NCBI GenBank assembly: GCA_964509195.1
Contig: CAZDWJ010000015.1
Coordinates: 17,491 to 81,490 of the forward strand
Reading direction: 5' to 3'
From: UBA4802 sp964509195
GTDB taxonomy: Bacteria; Spirochaetota; UBA4802; UB4802
DNA: 64,000 nt
The notes under the pieces were generated by a model. The model had not been told where the DNA came from. It saw only the letters and a list, made by a program, of their open reading frames with translations, and searched no databases. Numbering within the stretch: position 1 is the stretch's first letter; each line of letters starts with the position of its first letter. Below, in pieces: positions 18,601 to 28,574 of the stretch. A program made the translations under genes and the position numbers.

Positions 18601-18682
18601 TGGTGAGGGGTGGATTCGAACCACCGAAGGCTTCGCCAACAGATTTACAGTCTGCCCCCTTTGGCCGCTCGGGAACCTCACC
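18601..18682 (-). tRNA. tRNA-Tyr (GTA)
   Basis: 82 bases. The acceptor stem GGTGAGG/CCTCACC closes with discriminator A. The anticodon loop reads CTGTAAA with anticodon GTA in the stem CAGA/TCTG. It has a long class II variable arm and a T arm GGTTCGAATCC. GTA is a queuosine-type anticodon, fitting queA in the same window. Confidence 0.95.
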
Positions 18683-18689
18683 TTATTAA

Positions 18690-18762
18690 AGCTGGCGAGA
18701 GGAATCGAACCCCCAACCCGCTGATTACAAATCAGCTGCTCTACCGATTGAGCTACGCCAGC
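18690..18762 (-). tRNA. tRNA-Thr (TGT)
   Basis: 73 bases. Acceptor GCTGGCG/CGCCAGC, D arm GCTCAATCGGTAGAGC, anticodon stem CTGAT/ATCAG with anticodon TGT, T arm GGGGGTTCGATTCC. Seven bases upstream of tRNA-Tyr, so one transcript is likely. Confidence 0.95.
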
Positions 18763-18776
18763 AAAGCATGAAAACC

Positions 18777-18804
18777 TTCATATTAAATATAGCGTATGTG
18801 TCAA
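18777..18804 (-). promoter_or_regulatory. Promoter of the tRNA-Thr/tRNA-Tyr transcript
   Basis: On the minus strand TTGACA (18804-18799) is followed after 16 bases by TATGAA (18782-18777), 15 bases before the tRNA-Thr gene. Confidence 0.6.
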
Positions 18805-18832
18805 TAATTTTTCACAAAAATAATTGTTTGGC

Positions 18833-20395
18833 CTATTGCTTTTTTATATTTTCATTCAATACATAGACATCCATTTTGTCAATACTGCCATAAAAAGTGT
18901 AATTATTCTGTATTAGTGTATTAAAAGCTTGAAATTTGTGTAATGGAAATTTATCATACCCATAATATCCGGATGGTGATGTGTCAATAAAAACAGCTGG
19001 TGGCTTGTTAATAAATTCATTCATAAATTCTTCACGGAGATACTGTATATACATATTTACATTTACACCCATGTCTTCATTGGATACCCCAAACTGTCGC
19101 CCCGAAACATAATCCGTGATAATGATTTTAGATGAACATCTTCTATCAGCATAGATGTAGACAACAGCTCCTGAGCCCCACACAAATATAGTATCATCAG
19201 GGGATGTTATCTCCCGCACTTTAGCCGCAACTTTTTTGTAGGCAACATCTGACAATGCATTGCTATCGCCTAAATAATGGTATGTAAGCGGAATATTTAT
19301 CCGTGACAACGTAAAGATTACAGCCAGCACTGTTAAATATACATAAGACCTCTTGACATATCGTGATGTCACAGAATTAATACATAATCCGGCTAGTAGC
19401 GAAAGCGGCAAAACCAATTGAATAAAATAATGCCCATATGCCCGCCATCCTAGCATAACAGCAAAAATGCTGCCCAAAAGCCATACCACAAGTAGTACTA
19501 TCAGATTTTTATCAGCATTGGTTGTTTGTAAGACCACAAAAAATTGTTTTATAATAATAATCCACAATGGAATGCTGCAAATAACAAATAGAAAAAACCG
19601 TGCAATTGCCTTAAGGTATGGAACAGAGGCCATACCACTTTGAATGTATTTGAAATTGTACAAAAAGCCTAAGTTAATAAATTCATTCAACGCTCCCTTG
19701 TGATAAAAATACAATAATGCAAATAAAATAGGTATAAGAAACCCAGCACTAACAGAACCCAAAATTTTTATCTGTTTCAGCAGCTCTTCTTTTTTATCGC
19801 CTGCCTTGTAGAGCAGATAGAGACCACATATACCAAAAGCAGCCAGTATAACTCCAGCCTTATAATTAATTAAAAAAGAAATACCCACACTAATACCTGA
19901 AAGTATAGCATACAGAATATTCTTTTTTTCCCATACAACAAGATAATACCCTACAAATGCCAGCAACACAGGAAGAGTAAAGAGCGTTTCTGTATTTGTT
20001 GCTATATATTTTGGCTCGTAGGTATGCATTAAAAATATAAAAAACACACTGGTTACTGTAGCCTCAGTGATTCCTGCAATCTTTTTAATAAACCAATAGA
20101 TTATAGTAGCAGATATGAAAACAAGAAACAGTGTTGCAACATGAACTGCAAAGAGGTTATTCATTCCAAAAAAATAAAATATGATATAATAAAATAAGTA
20201 CGTCACTATAGGCTTGTTATCATACACACCTACATAGGGGATAGCACCACTCAGCCACTTATTTGCAAACTCTGCGAATGCAGCTTCATCTATATCTATG
20301 ATGGTATGGTACATTGCAGGGATTCTAAGAACAAGAATTATGCAAAACATCAAAATATAAATATAATATTTCTTATTAATTATTTTCTCACCCAT
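18833..20395 (-). CDS. GT39-like membrane glycosyltransferase (PMT/ArnT type)
   Basis: 520 residues with about 11 hydrophobic helices. The first extracytoplasmic loop has DIDEAAFAEFANKWLSGAIPYVGVYDNKP; the paired acidic residues after the first helix are typical of polyprenyl-phosphate-sugar-dependent transferases. The C-terminal region (about 385-520) is a soluble periplasmic tail. It would transfer a sugar from a lipid-phosphate donor to lipid or protein outside the inner membrane. It overlaps the upstream related gene by 16 bases and belongs to the 18.8-28.3 kb surface-glycan cluster. Confidence 0.8.
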   Translation of the reverse strand: MGEKIINKKYYIYILMFCIILVLRIPAMYHTIIDIDEAAFAEFANKWLSGAIPYVGVYDNKPIVTYLFYYIIFYFFGMNNLFAVHVATLFLVFISATIIYWFIKKIAGITEATVTSVFFIFLMHTYEPKYIATNTETLFTLPVLLAFVGYYLVVWEKKNILYAILSGISVGISFLINYKAGVILAAFGICGLYLLYKAGDKKEELLKQIKILGSVSAGFLIPILFALLYFYHKGALNEFINLGFLYNFKYIQSGMASVPYLKAIARFFLFVICSIPLWIIIIKQFFVVLQTTNADKNLIVLLVVWLLGSIFAVMLGWRAYGHYFIQLVLPLSLLAGLCINSVTSRYVKRSYVYLTVLAVIFTLSRINIPLTYHYLGDSNALSDVAYKKVAAKVREITSPDDTIFVWGSGAVVYIYADRRCSSKIIITDYVSGRQFGVSNEDMGVNVNMYIQYLREEFMNEFINKPPAVFIDTSPSGYYGYDKFPLHKFQAFNTLIQNNYTFYGSIDKMDVYVLNENIKKQ

Positions 20396-22077
20396 ATCCG
20401 TGCCTTTCCAAAATATCCTTTAAACTCATAATGTGAATTAAGGAAATCGATAATGGCAGGAAAATCATCAAGGCTACCAAACCTTCCCAATCGTAATATA
20501 GGAGTTTCATGAATGTTGAAATAATACGCAGGCTCACCCTTTTTTCTGTATACCATTACCTTCTTTATCATATCTGTACAGCCAACATCAACAAACAGGT
20601 CAGGTTTATGTTCACTAATAATAGCAATAATACTATTTTCATGGTTGTGAATATATGTTTCATTGCCCTTTTCTCTTTCAACTATCGCAAATAATGCTTT
20701 TTCATTAAACCAGTAAGATGGCACAACGGAATTGCCACTTGTGAAATAATCAATTTCTGTTCCCATAGGCCAGACAAGCATGGTTCTGCCAGGATAGTTG
20801 TTATTTATATACTCTATAGCAGGCAGCAGGCTTTTATGTGGCAACAAATATTCACCATACGAACCGATCACAGCTATTCTGAATATTTCAGTTAATTTGC
20901 TTTCGTTTTGTTTCAGGTTGTGGTTATATTTGTAAATATATAAATCTTTATAATGCCAGAATAAAAAGAAAAGTATTGTAAATATAATCTGATACGCTAC
21001 CAGTTTTTTCCCTCTTTCAGAACAAAAATCAAGAATTTGTTTGGCCGATAGTATTGAAATCGCTGGCATAATAGGAATAAAATAATGTACGGACACTCGG
21101 GCACCTGCTGCAAACACTAGTATAAAAAAACAGATAGATACATATATTAGTAGCAGTGTCCCGCTTTCTGCCATATTCTTTTTTGCATTTTGGAAAAACT
21201 TAATTATTAGCAAAATACCTGAAAACCAGAAAAATGCATGAAAAATAGAAAACTGATACACCCGCCATAGCAATTTCACAAGTATTAACAATGGATTAAA
21301 CCCTCTGTTTGCAATGTATGAATACATTCCCATAATTTTGGAATATATATTTTCTAATACATTTGGGTGCATATAGATTTGCACAAAAAGCAAAAGCCCA
21401 ATTCCTATGAATACTGTCATTGAAATTATGACAAAAATGTATTTATAAAATTGCTTATATATATCTCTTTTAAAATTCAAAGGATATATAATAAGGAAGT
21501 GCAAAAGTATTACAGGAAGAATAAATATACCCTGAAATTTTATAAGATATGACGCTACAATATTTACGATTACGAATACAATGTACCAGCGCTTTTTTTC
21601 ATATACTGCACAATAATAGAAATATAATGCAAAGATATTAAACAGGTTATAAAATATTTCTCCATTTGCTGCCAGATATTCGGTATGATAACATGAAATG
21701 ACAATCCCATATAAGAAAGAAGCAAACAAACCTATACGGCTATCATAGATTTTTTTTGATAAGAGATAAATCCCACACATTGTTCCTATAACAAACAAAA
21801 GCCCTATAAAGTGAAATGAAGAAGGAGTATCCGCCATATATTCTATTGCAAATTTCATAAGCCAGTGATACAATAAGCCTTTATTCATAACAAACGATAA
21901 TCCCAGCAAGTCTCTCTTTGCCAGCAAATATGAGGTGAGAACATCAACATGGATAAAATCGATAATCACTGAAGGTAGCCGTAGAATCACAGTAACTATC
22001 GCAATAAAGAAAAAAGTATAAAAGGTTGGATGCTGGAAGATCCCATAAAAAGATTTGACAGGATTATTGCGTGACAA
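20380..22077 (-). CDS. GT39-like membrane glycosyltransferase, second copy
   Basis: 565 residues, many TM helices. The first loop, IDFIHVDVLTSYLLAKRDLLGLSFVMNKGLLYHWL, has a His-Val-Asp where GT39 enzymes usually show Asp-Glu, so it is more diverged than its neighbour. A soluble C-terminal region follows residue 430. The start is TTG with GGAG 7 bases upstream. A full CAGTAACTATCGC repeat lies within codons near the N-terminus (21990-22002). Probably also uses a polyprenyl-phosphate sugar. Confidence 0.72.
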   Translation of the reverse strand: MSRNNPVKSFYGIFQHPTFYTFFFIAIVTVILRLPSVIIDFIHVDVLTSYLLAKRDLLGLSFVMNKGLLYHWLMKFAIEYMADTPSSFHFIGLLFVIGTMCGIYLLSKKIYDSRIGLFASFLYGIVISCYHTEYLAANGEIFYNLFNIFALYFYYCAVYEKKRWYIVFVIVNIVASYLIKFQGIFILPVILLHFLIIYPLNFKRDIYKQFYKYIFVIISMTVFIGIGLLLFVQIYMHPNVLENIYSKIMGMYSYIANRGFNPLLILVKLLWRVYQFSIFHAFFWFSGILLIIKFFQNAKKNMAESGTLLLIYVSICFFILVFAAGARVSVHYFIPIMPAISILSAKQILDFCSERGKKLVAYQIIFTILFFLFWHYKDLYIYKYNHNLKQNESKLTEIFRIAVIGSYGEYLLPHKSLLPAIEYINNNYPGRTMLVWPMGTEIDYFTSGNSVVPSYWFNEKALFAIVEREKGNETYIHNHENSIIAIISEHKPDLFVDVGCTDMIKKVMVYRKKGEPAYYFNIHETPILRLGRFGSLDDFPAIIDFLNSHYEFKGYFGKARIWVRK

Positions 22078-22284
22078 GTATTTTCTCCATAAATCATTTG
22101 ACTATTTTCACTTAGAAAATAATGTGTAACTGGATGCTGTATAGTCAATAGTTTTTTTTCATTTAGTATTATAATCTTGTAATAGGACACACTTTTCATG
22201 ATTATAAATTCAGGTTTTGCATATGAGTTTTAAATATCTAGAATGTTATGAAATTTATTGAGTACCAAAAAAAAGGAATGCTAT

Positions 22285-23376
22285 ATGAAAAACCTTATTT
22301 CCATTATTGTACCAACCTATAAAGAAGCAGAAAATATTCCTGTTCTTATTGAATCCATTGATAAAGCAATGAAACCAGGTCGCATCAGCTATGAAGTCAT
22401 TATAGTGGACGATAACTCCAGAGATGGAATCGAAGATAAAGTAAAAGAACTTAAGCAAAAAGGTTATCCTGTTTCTATCAAGGTAAGAATTAATGAGCGA
22501 GGACTCTCCTCAGCGGTTATAGAAGGATTCCGTCAGGCTAAAGGCACTATCTACTGTGTTATGGATGCTGATTTGAGTCATCCCCCTGAAAAAATTCCTG
22601 AGATTGTTACTCCAATTATTGAAGGCAAAGCCGAATTTGTTGTGGGAAGCAGATTTGTGAAAGGTGGGTCAGCTGAACATTTTAACTGGTATCGAAAGCT
22701 CAATGCATGGGTTTCAAAGATGCTAGCGCGACCATTTACAAAAATTAAAGATCCCATGGCTGGGTTTTTTGCTTTTGATGCAAAAATACTAACACCTCAG
22801 ATTCTTAATTTGTTGAATCCACTTGGTTTTAAAATTGGCCTAGAAATAATAGTGAAGTGTAATCCAAAAATAATAAAAGAAGTACCTATTTCATTTAGAG
22901 AACGGTTGTATGGTGAAAGCAAGTTATCACTGCGCGAACAGATATTGTATATTTTGCACTTGAAACGTCTCTTTCATTATAAATATCCATCACTTTACCA
23001 GTTCCTGTTTTTTTCTCTGATTGGCTCTACGGGTATGATAGTTGACATGACTACTGTATTTGTTACTTACGGATTGTTACACATTAACTTTAAGATTGCA
23101 CGTGCTATTGGTTTTATTGTTGCGTTAACCTGGAATTTCTTCCTCAACCGTAAACTGACGTTCCCTGATTCACCACAAAAAAATCTTTTTACTCAATACA
23201 GAAATTTTTTCATTGTCTGCAGCATAGGTGGACTTTTCAACTGGTTTATCTCAGTTTATTTGTATTCAACCTATCCATACTTTAAAGAATTCTACTTGCT
23301 GGCAGTGTTTGTAGGTATCATGGGAGGACTATTGATTAATTTCTTTGGTTCCAAATATATTGTGTTTGGAAAGTGA
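22285..23376 (+). CDS. Polyprenyl-phosphate glycosyltransferase (GT2) fused to GtrA
   Basis: 363 residues from the ATG behind AAAAGGAA. The N-terminal 225 residues are a GT2 domain: VPTYKEAENIP, VDDNSRDG and DADLSHPPE (the metal-binding Asp pair), as in dolichyl-phosphate mannose synthases. Residues about 235-360 form a GtrA-like four-helix membrane domain (GSTGMIVDMTTVF, WNFFLNRKLTF), thought to flip lipid-linked sugars. It would make and move the sugar donor used by the two GT39-like enzymes encoded divergently next to it. Confidence 0.9.
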   Translation: MKNLISIIVPTYKEAENIPVLIESIDKAMKPGRISYEVIIVDDNSRDGIEDKVKELKQKGYPVSIKVRINERGLSSAVIEGFRQAKGTIYCVMDADLSHPPEKIPEIVTPIIEGKAEFVVGSRFVKGGSAEHFNWYRKLNAWVSKMLARPFTKIKDPMAGFFAFDAKILTPQILNLLNPLGFKIGLEIIVKCNPKIIKEVPISFRERLYGESKLSLREQILYILHLKRLFHYKYPSLYQFLFFSLIGSTGMIVDMTTVFVTYGLLHINFKIARAIGFIVALTWNFFLNRKLTFPDSPQKNLFTQYRNFFIVCSIGGLFNWFISVYLYSTYPYFKEFYLLAVFVGIMGGLLINFFGSKYIVFGK

Positions 23377-23383
23377 GATAATA

Positions 23384-24259
23384 TTACTCTTTATTAGCAA
23401 TCATTTCTGCTAACATGCCAACAGTCAGAATATTTAATCCTGACAATGTGATGAGTACAGAAATTGTATTAATATTTCTGTATAGTATCCCTTCAACTAA
23501 TATTATGATAATACCGCATAAAAGTAATGGAAGGCTAATAGGGAGAAAAATTTTCAATGGGTCAAAAAACATGATTGTTCGTGTAATTAGCCTTATAAAA
23601 TTTAATGTATCATAAAAAGGCCGTATTTTGGATTTACCTTTCCTCTGGTGATAATTTATAGGCACGTATTTAACCTGATAGCCATTAGCCAACATGGCAA
23701 TCGTAATAGTAGAAGTAAACGAGAATCCATCAGGCAAAATTTTCATATATCGTTCCAAAACTTCTTTTTTCATTATACGCATTCCAGAATTAAGATCTGG
23801 AATTTTAGTGCAAACCATATAATTTGCCAGCTGGTTGATAACCCATTTAGGAAACTTTCTTATCAAAGGTATTTTTACTGATTCGCCTATTCTTGCACCA
23901 ACGAGCATATCCAGGTTATTATTTATTACATCCTTAAAAAATTCTGGTATCCGATCATCAGGGTATGTTGCATCAGCATCAGTTATTGCAATAAAGTTAT
24001 ATTTTGCTTCTCGTATGCCTGTTTTCAATGCAGCACCATAGCCCCGATTCTGAGAATGATGTATAACCCGTAAATCTTTATCTTTGTGTATGCTCTTCAA
24101 GATTTTTTCTGTCCCATCAGTAGAACCATCATTCACCAATATAATTTCCAGGTTTACATCTTTGGTATTTTTTTTTATATCCTTCAAATGCTTGATACTA
24201 TTTTTTATCGCGCTGATTTCGTTATAAACCGGTACAATAAGCGTTAATCCCTGTTTCAT
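23384..24259 (-). CDS. GT2 glycosyltransferase with C-terminal TM pair
   Basis: 291 residues. VPVYNEISAIKNS, VNDGSTDGTE and DADATYPDD are the nucleotide-sugar and metal motifs of GT2; NSGMRIMKKEVLERY follows. Two TM helices (about 230-252 and 262-282) end the protein, as in polyprenyl-phosphate sugar synthases such as DPM1/ArnC-type enzymes. AGAGGAA precedes the ATG. It converges on the GT2-GtrA gene with 7 bp between them. Confidence 0.85.
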   Translation of the reverse strand: MKQGLTLIVPVYNEISAIKNSIKHLKDIKKNTKDVNLEIILVNDGSTDGTEKILKSIHKDKDLRVIHHSQNRGYGAALKTGIREAKYNFIAITDADATYPDDRIPEFFKDVINNNLDMLVGARIGESVKIPLIRKFPKWVINQLANYMVCTKIPDLNSGMRIMKKEVLERYMKILPDGFSFTSTITIAMLANGYQVKYVPINYHQRKGKSKIRPFYDTLNFIRLITRTIMFFDPLKIFLPISLPLLLCGIIIILVEGILYRNINTISVLITLSGLNILTVGMLAEMIANKE

Positions 24260-24359
24260 GATTTCCTCTGCTTTTAATGTTCTTAACAGTATGGTTTAAA
24301 TAAATGACCAACTACAGCTTTTCAAGTCAATATATTTATTAGTTCTCGATATTTTCAAT

Positions 24360-25361
24360 TTACTCAATACTGCTTTCTGGTAGTTTTATATTCACCTTCC
24401 TCTTCTTATAGTAACCATATACTATCATTATGAGGTTTACAATCCAGCCATGGAATCCCAGTATGGGGCTTAATGCAAAGATTGATAATGAAAATAATAC
24501 TGCAGCTTCGCTACCCAATCCTATACTTTTAAATAGAAAAATCATAATAGCTTCCCTAACACCCAAACCTGAAACTGAAATAGGTACTGCTACGGAAAAA
24601 CTTGATAAAACCAGGCAAAATACTGTATAACTAAAAGGCATTTCAATAGCAAAACTTTTCTGAATTAAATATGCAACCAGGCAATAACAAATGAAGCTTG
24701 GAACAGTCAAAAGTGTTGATAATGATATATATTTTACACTCGTTAGCATCATTACAGTATCATTCACAAACCCGGAAATATTGTCACGAATAACTGGATA
24801 ATACTTTTTGGGGAAAATAAATTTACTGAATCTTACTATGATATTCTGAATAGATTTAAACTTTACTAGAAAAATTACTCCTGATACTACCGATACAATA
24901 ATAATCAAAAAACCTATATAGTTGAAAGCAAAAAGATGGCTGAAAAATGGGTAAAGTAAAAAGAGTGCAGCAACACGTATACCTACATCATAAAGTCTAT
25001 CAATAACCACAGAGACAAATGCCCTACCGAGATTATCAAATTTATCCTGAAAATATATTGCTTTTGAAATCTCACCAATTCTGCCAGGAGTCACAGCGCC
25101 AAAATAAAAGGCCCATAAATAAACATAAAATGTCTCAAAAATTGATGTTTTCACATTCTGGCTTTGCATTAAAACATTCCATCGTATTGCTTTAAAAAAA
25201 ATCAGCATCACTAAAAAAGGATAAGCCAGAACTAAGTACCATATATTTGCATTCTTAAGATACTGGAAAAGTTCTTCTAAATCAATTTTCCATAAAATTA
25301 CTATAAATAGAATTATTCCTATGAAATTTAGATATTTTATTTTTTCTTTCAATATATTCAC
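24360..25361 (-). CDS. Lysylphosphatidylglycerol synthase TM-like flippase family protein
   Basis: 333 residues with about eight TM helices and the family's hallmarks: YPFLVMLIFFKAIRWNVLMQS near the start, GAVTPGRIGEISKAIYF in the first third and SGLGVREAIMIFLF near 265. It corresponds to the AglD/LPG-synthase TM region (UPF0104) without the soluble synthase part. Such proteins accompany lipid-linked glycan synthesis. GTG start; no strong ribosome site. Confidence 0.8.
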   Translation of the reverse strand: MNILKEKIKYLNFIGIILFIVILWKIDLEELFQYLKNANIWYLVLAYPFLVMLIFFKAIRWNVLMQSQNVKTSIFETFYVYLWAFYFGAVTPGRIGEISKAIYFQDKFDNLGRAFVSVVIDRLYDVGIRVAALFLLYPFFSHLFAFNYIGFLIIIVSVVSGVIFLVKFKSIQNIIVRFSKFIFPKKYYPVIRDNISGFVNDTVMMLTSVKYISLSTLLTVPSFICYCLVAYLIQKSFAIEMPFSYTVFCLVLSSFSVAVPISVSGLGVREAIMIFLFKSIGLGSEAAVLFSLSIFALSPILGFHGWIVNLIMIVYGYYKKRKVNIKLPESSIE

Positions 25362-25400
25362 CTATAGAAACTTTAAATATATTTGTCACTACTGCTATAG

Positions 25401-26033
25401 CTATATTCTAATCTTTTCAATTAAATATTGATAGAATTCAGAAGGCATACATAAATATAGGGCAAATGAAACTGCATGATAACTAAAGTCAATAATATTC
25501 TCAAAAAAACTCTTATAAGGTAATACAGTACTTCTGTCATAGGTAATATAACTTATATTTATACTATGATTAAGTTTGATTAAATAGTGTATCCTCCACA
25601 AATGGAATGGGGAGGAAATCAAGATAATATCTTTAAAATCTTTTTTTTCTATTATCTTTTTAGCTCCATTCCAATTTTGAATAGTATCCCGGGAATGTGA
25701 ATCGATGAATATATTTTCACATTTTACACCCAAACTCATGGCTTCTTGAGCCATCAATTCTGAACCTGAAATATTCCTTGATGGCCTCCATCCTCCAACA
25801 AAAATAATATTCTTAACTTTGTGTGTGTGATACAAATCCAATGCAAATGAAATCCTGCGTAAAGATTCTTTATTAAGTTTTCCTGAATTGTTAAAACCAC
25901 CAAAAAAGACAACAACAGCATCAAAATTTTTATTCAATGAAATTCTATTTACTGAATAGTGTTTTTCTAAATAATAACCAAAAAAATAAAACTCAGAAAA
26001 AATAGAATAAATAACCCAAATCCAAATACACAC
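25401..26033 (-). CDS. DUF218 (YdcF/ElyC-like) membrane-anchored protein
   Basis: 210 residues. A short N-terminal TM segment precedes a DUF218 domain: DAVVVFFGGFNNSGK, then RISFALDLYHTHKVKNIIFVGG, SRDTIQNWNGAKKII and ILISSPFHLWRI. Relatives (SanA, ElyC, YdcF) act in envelope integrity and undecaprenyl-phosphate use, mechanism unsettled. The apparent start is GTG with only a weak ribosome site, so a few N-terminal residues are uncertain. It lies between the flippase-like and methyltransferase genes of the glycan cluster. Confidence 0.8.
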   Translation of the reverse strand: MCIWIWVIYSIFSEFYFFGYYLEKHYSVNRISLNKNFDAVVVFFGGFNNSGKLNKESLRRISFALDLYHTHKVKNIIFVGGWRPSRNISGSELMAQEAMSLGVKCENIFIDSHSRDTIQNWNGAKKIIEKKDFKDIILISSPFHLWRIHYLIKLNHSINISYITYDRSTVLPYKSFFENIIDFSYHAVSFALYLCMPSEFYQYLIEKIRI

Positions 26034-26053
26034 GTCTTTCTCAAAGCTTTGTA

Positions 26054-26851
26054 CTATTCTCCTTTACACAATATAAATGTTCTTCTCAAAGCTATAAATC
26101 TTTTAATAAATTCTGGAAGATATTTTTCAAGTAATTTATCCGCAGCTATCGAGATCTTACTATTAAACGGAAGAATTATCGTACTGTTTTCTTCAAGTAT
26201 TCTCATTTTATTTCTTTTGAAACATTTAAGTAATTCTTTTCTTTTTAGAAATCTGTGTGGACCTTCACTATGATTAATATTGATTGCAGCAGATAACCAG
26301 TGCACCCATTCCCACAACCTGTTGGGGCAGGTCAATATCATGATTCCATCGTTGCTCATAATCCTTACAAGCTCATCAAAAAATGTACTATAATCATAAA
26401 TATGCTCAATGGTTTCATACGAACATACCAGATCAAACTGACTATCTTTAAAAGGCAAAGGAAAATTCAGGACCTTAACGATTTTATATTTTAAACCAGT
26501 CCCTTTTAATCTTTTATCTGCTAAAGAAATAAGATAGTCCGAAAAATCCACACAGGTAGAACTTTTAATTTTTCCTTTTTGATGCCAGAAAAGGCTTCCT
26601 TTGCCACTACGAGCCTGTATGTCAATCATCGTGTATTTATCTTTCTTCAAATGCTTTATAGCCAGGTCATAAGAATTGGTAAACCTGCGAAAGTATGTAT
26701 ACAGTTCTTCATTTACTGCATCATAATCTTCAACTGTATCCCAGAACTCACCAACCTGTTGCAGCGTCCAAGGTCGTTTTGTGTAATAATCATACTCCTG
26801 CCTGGCTCTTTTAAAAAAACCTTTGAGTGTAAAATAATATTGTTCACTCAT
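26054..26851 (-). CDS. SAM-dependent methyltransferase, class I
   Basis: 265 residues. The SAM motif is degenerate (YTMIDIQARSGKGSLFW, normally DxGCGxG) but the rest of the Rossmann pattern follows: SSTCVDFSDYLISLA, FDLVCSYETIEHIYDYSTFFDELVRIMSNDGIMILTCPN. The ETIEH motif is typical of glycan-cluster methyltransferases. Possible targets are sugar residues of the surface polymer. The weak motif I lowers certainty on activity. Confidence 0.75.
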   Translation of the reverse strand: MSEQYYFTLKGFFKRARQEYDYYTKRPWTLQQVGEFWDTVEDYDAVNEELYTYFRRFTNSYDLAIKHLKKDKYTMIDIQARSGKGSLFWHQKGKIKSSTCVDFSDYLISLADKRLKGTGLKYKIVKVLNFPLPFKDSQFDLVCSYETIEHIYDYSTFFDELVRIMSNDGIMILTCPNRLWEWVHWLSAAININHSEGPHRFLKRKELLKCFKRNKMRILEENSTIILPFNSKISIAADKLLEKYLPEFIKRFIALRRTFILCKGE

Positions 26852-26903
26852 TTCACTATCCAGATAAAATTTGAAATCTATTAAACTATTTTACAGAATC
26901 ATA

Positions 26904-28265
26904 TTATACATTTGATTTTTCATTATACTTTAAAACCATATCACGTGCATTGGGTTTATACCCCATAAGTTTTTTAAAGTTTTTTATAAGGAAAAGATTA
27001 AAATTTAGAGGCATTATACTAAGGAAAAACCTGAAAGCTCGGGATGCACCAAAAATCAGAACAAAGTTATAAATATAATGATACACATATCGGTCAAGTT
27101 TTTCTGGTTTCTGTAATCCAATAAATTCCGGCTTCTTTCTTGCTAATTTTAATCTTATAAAAATACCATTCAGTTTATACGATATGTTAAATGGGAATGA
27201 TTCATGAATTTCAGCTGGCTCTATCTCTTCAAGATGCATTGCGCCATCTTTCTGAGCTGATTCAATTAATGATAAGCCTTTTTGTGTTCTCACAATAATG
27301 CTTGACCAGCCTTTGGGTAATCCTCTTTCATTCATTCCTCTGCCCAATAACCTTACAAGCCATGAATCGCCAAAGCTTATATCTGAATAGTTGCCATAGT
27401 AATCAGGGCACAGCCTGCATCTGTTTGGCAAATAAACAGCATTAAGGTAGTGATAATTAAAAAAATTTATCCCTTTCCTTTCACCATTTTTTAGATGAAA
27501 TGATAATCCGCCAGGCCAGTCGCCATGCTCTCTGTATTTAACATCAACAACATCTTCTTTATTTATTCTAAGCTTTTTCATACCAAACGTTGTAGCGCCA
27601 TACTCCATATTATGCCCACAAATTAAAGCCAGTATATATTCAATTTTCCTTGCATGTTGATTGCCTTCATTTTGTAATTTCCTCAAACTATGTATCTGAC
27701 ATGGAAGGGCAACTATTGCATATTTTCCCTTTTTATCTTTAAGAGTTTTCAAAATTTCATTTGTTGGAATTAGGCAATACTTTGATTGTGAAGAAGCTTT
27801 TACAGTTGCGATGTCGGTAACTATCTCCGGCCTGAACAACCACTTCTGATCGGGTTTATTCCGTGGCAGTATTACACCATCAACAAGTTTTTTTTCCAGC
27901 ATATATACTAGTAATCGGGTCACACTACCACCCGAAGCCCCTTTTCTTCTAACCTGATCATCTTCTGAATGGCCAAGAAAACATTTTTTATAACTTTTAA
28001 GATATGGATCAAATTTATCTCCACCTTTAAATTTTGCATCCAATTCTGAAAAATCTACCTTTATCCCCTGACAATGGAGATAACAAAGATTGCATTTGGT
28101 ACACTTTGATTCATCAAATACTGGTTTTCCTTCTTCATAATCACTAATTAAGGCGTCTGAGGGGCAAATGCCAATACATGTACCACAAAAATTGCATAAC
28201 GGCATTTTTTGGCCACCAAGCTTTTTAGTGAGATCATTAAAATCATATTTTGGTTTTACAGGCAT
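26904..28265 (-). CDS. FrhB-like Fe-S protein (coenzyme F420 hydrogenase beta family)
   Basis: 453 residues from the ATG behind AAAGGAGA. Two [4Fe-4S] ferredoxin motifs, CNFCGTCIGICP and CTKCNLCYLHC, open the protein; then FrhB N and C domains (RRKGASGGSVTRLLVYML, VALPCQIHSLRKLQ, CRLCPDYYGNYSDISFGDSW). In glycan clusters this family is common next to polysaccharide pyruvyl transferases and may reduce or modify a sugar or pyruvyl group. It does not imply F420 use. First gene of the minus-strand glycan run. Confidence 0.85.
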   Translation of the reverse strand: MPVKPKYDFNDLTKKLGGQKMPLCNFCGTCIGICPSDALISDYEEGKPVFDESKCTKCNLCYLHCQGIKVDFSELDAKFKGGDKFDPYLKSYKKCFLGHSEDDQVRRKGASGGSVTRLLVYMLEKKLVDGVILPRNKPDQKWLFRPEIVTDIATVKASSQSKYCLIPTNEILKTLKDKKGKYAIVALPCQIHSLRKLQNEGNQHARKIEYILALICGHNMEYGATTFGMKKLRINKEDVVDVKYREHGDWPGGLSFHLKNGERKGINFFNYHYLNAVYLPNRCRLCPDYYGNYSDISFGDSWLVRLLGRGMNERGLPKGWSSIIVRTQKGLSLIESAQKDGAMHLEEIEPAEIHESFPFNISYKLNGIFIRLKLARKKPEFIGLQKPEKLDRYVYHYIYNFVLIFGASRAFRFFLSIMPLNFNLFLIKNFKKLMGYKPNARDMVLKYNEKSNV

Positions 28266-28574
28266 TAAGTAGAGTCTCCTTTCTAATAATGTTAATGGCA
28301 CATATTTATTGAATATAAATATTAGTCAATTAAAATTATTAAATCGTTACCATTAACAGGTGGTATTATATCATAAAATTTTATAATAAACATATATTTC
28401 TTGTTTAACAATTTTTTTTAGAAATAATACTATATTAAATTAAGCTCCCGTTCAATCGATAAGTGAAATTGTATGAGTAAAAAGTAGTTTGAAAACAAGG
28501 GACATTCTCTTAAGGTTGATTTACCATGAAAAACTAAAAGGAGAAGCCCTTGTATGTAAACCATAACAAGGCCT

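Noticed and set aside
26054..26851. Degenerate SAM motif read as a pseudogene
   Set aside because: Full-length frame with other methyltransferase motifs intact, so it is kept as a gene with lower certainty.
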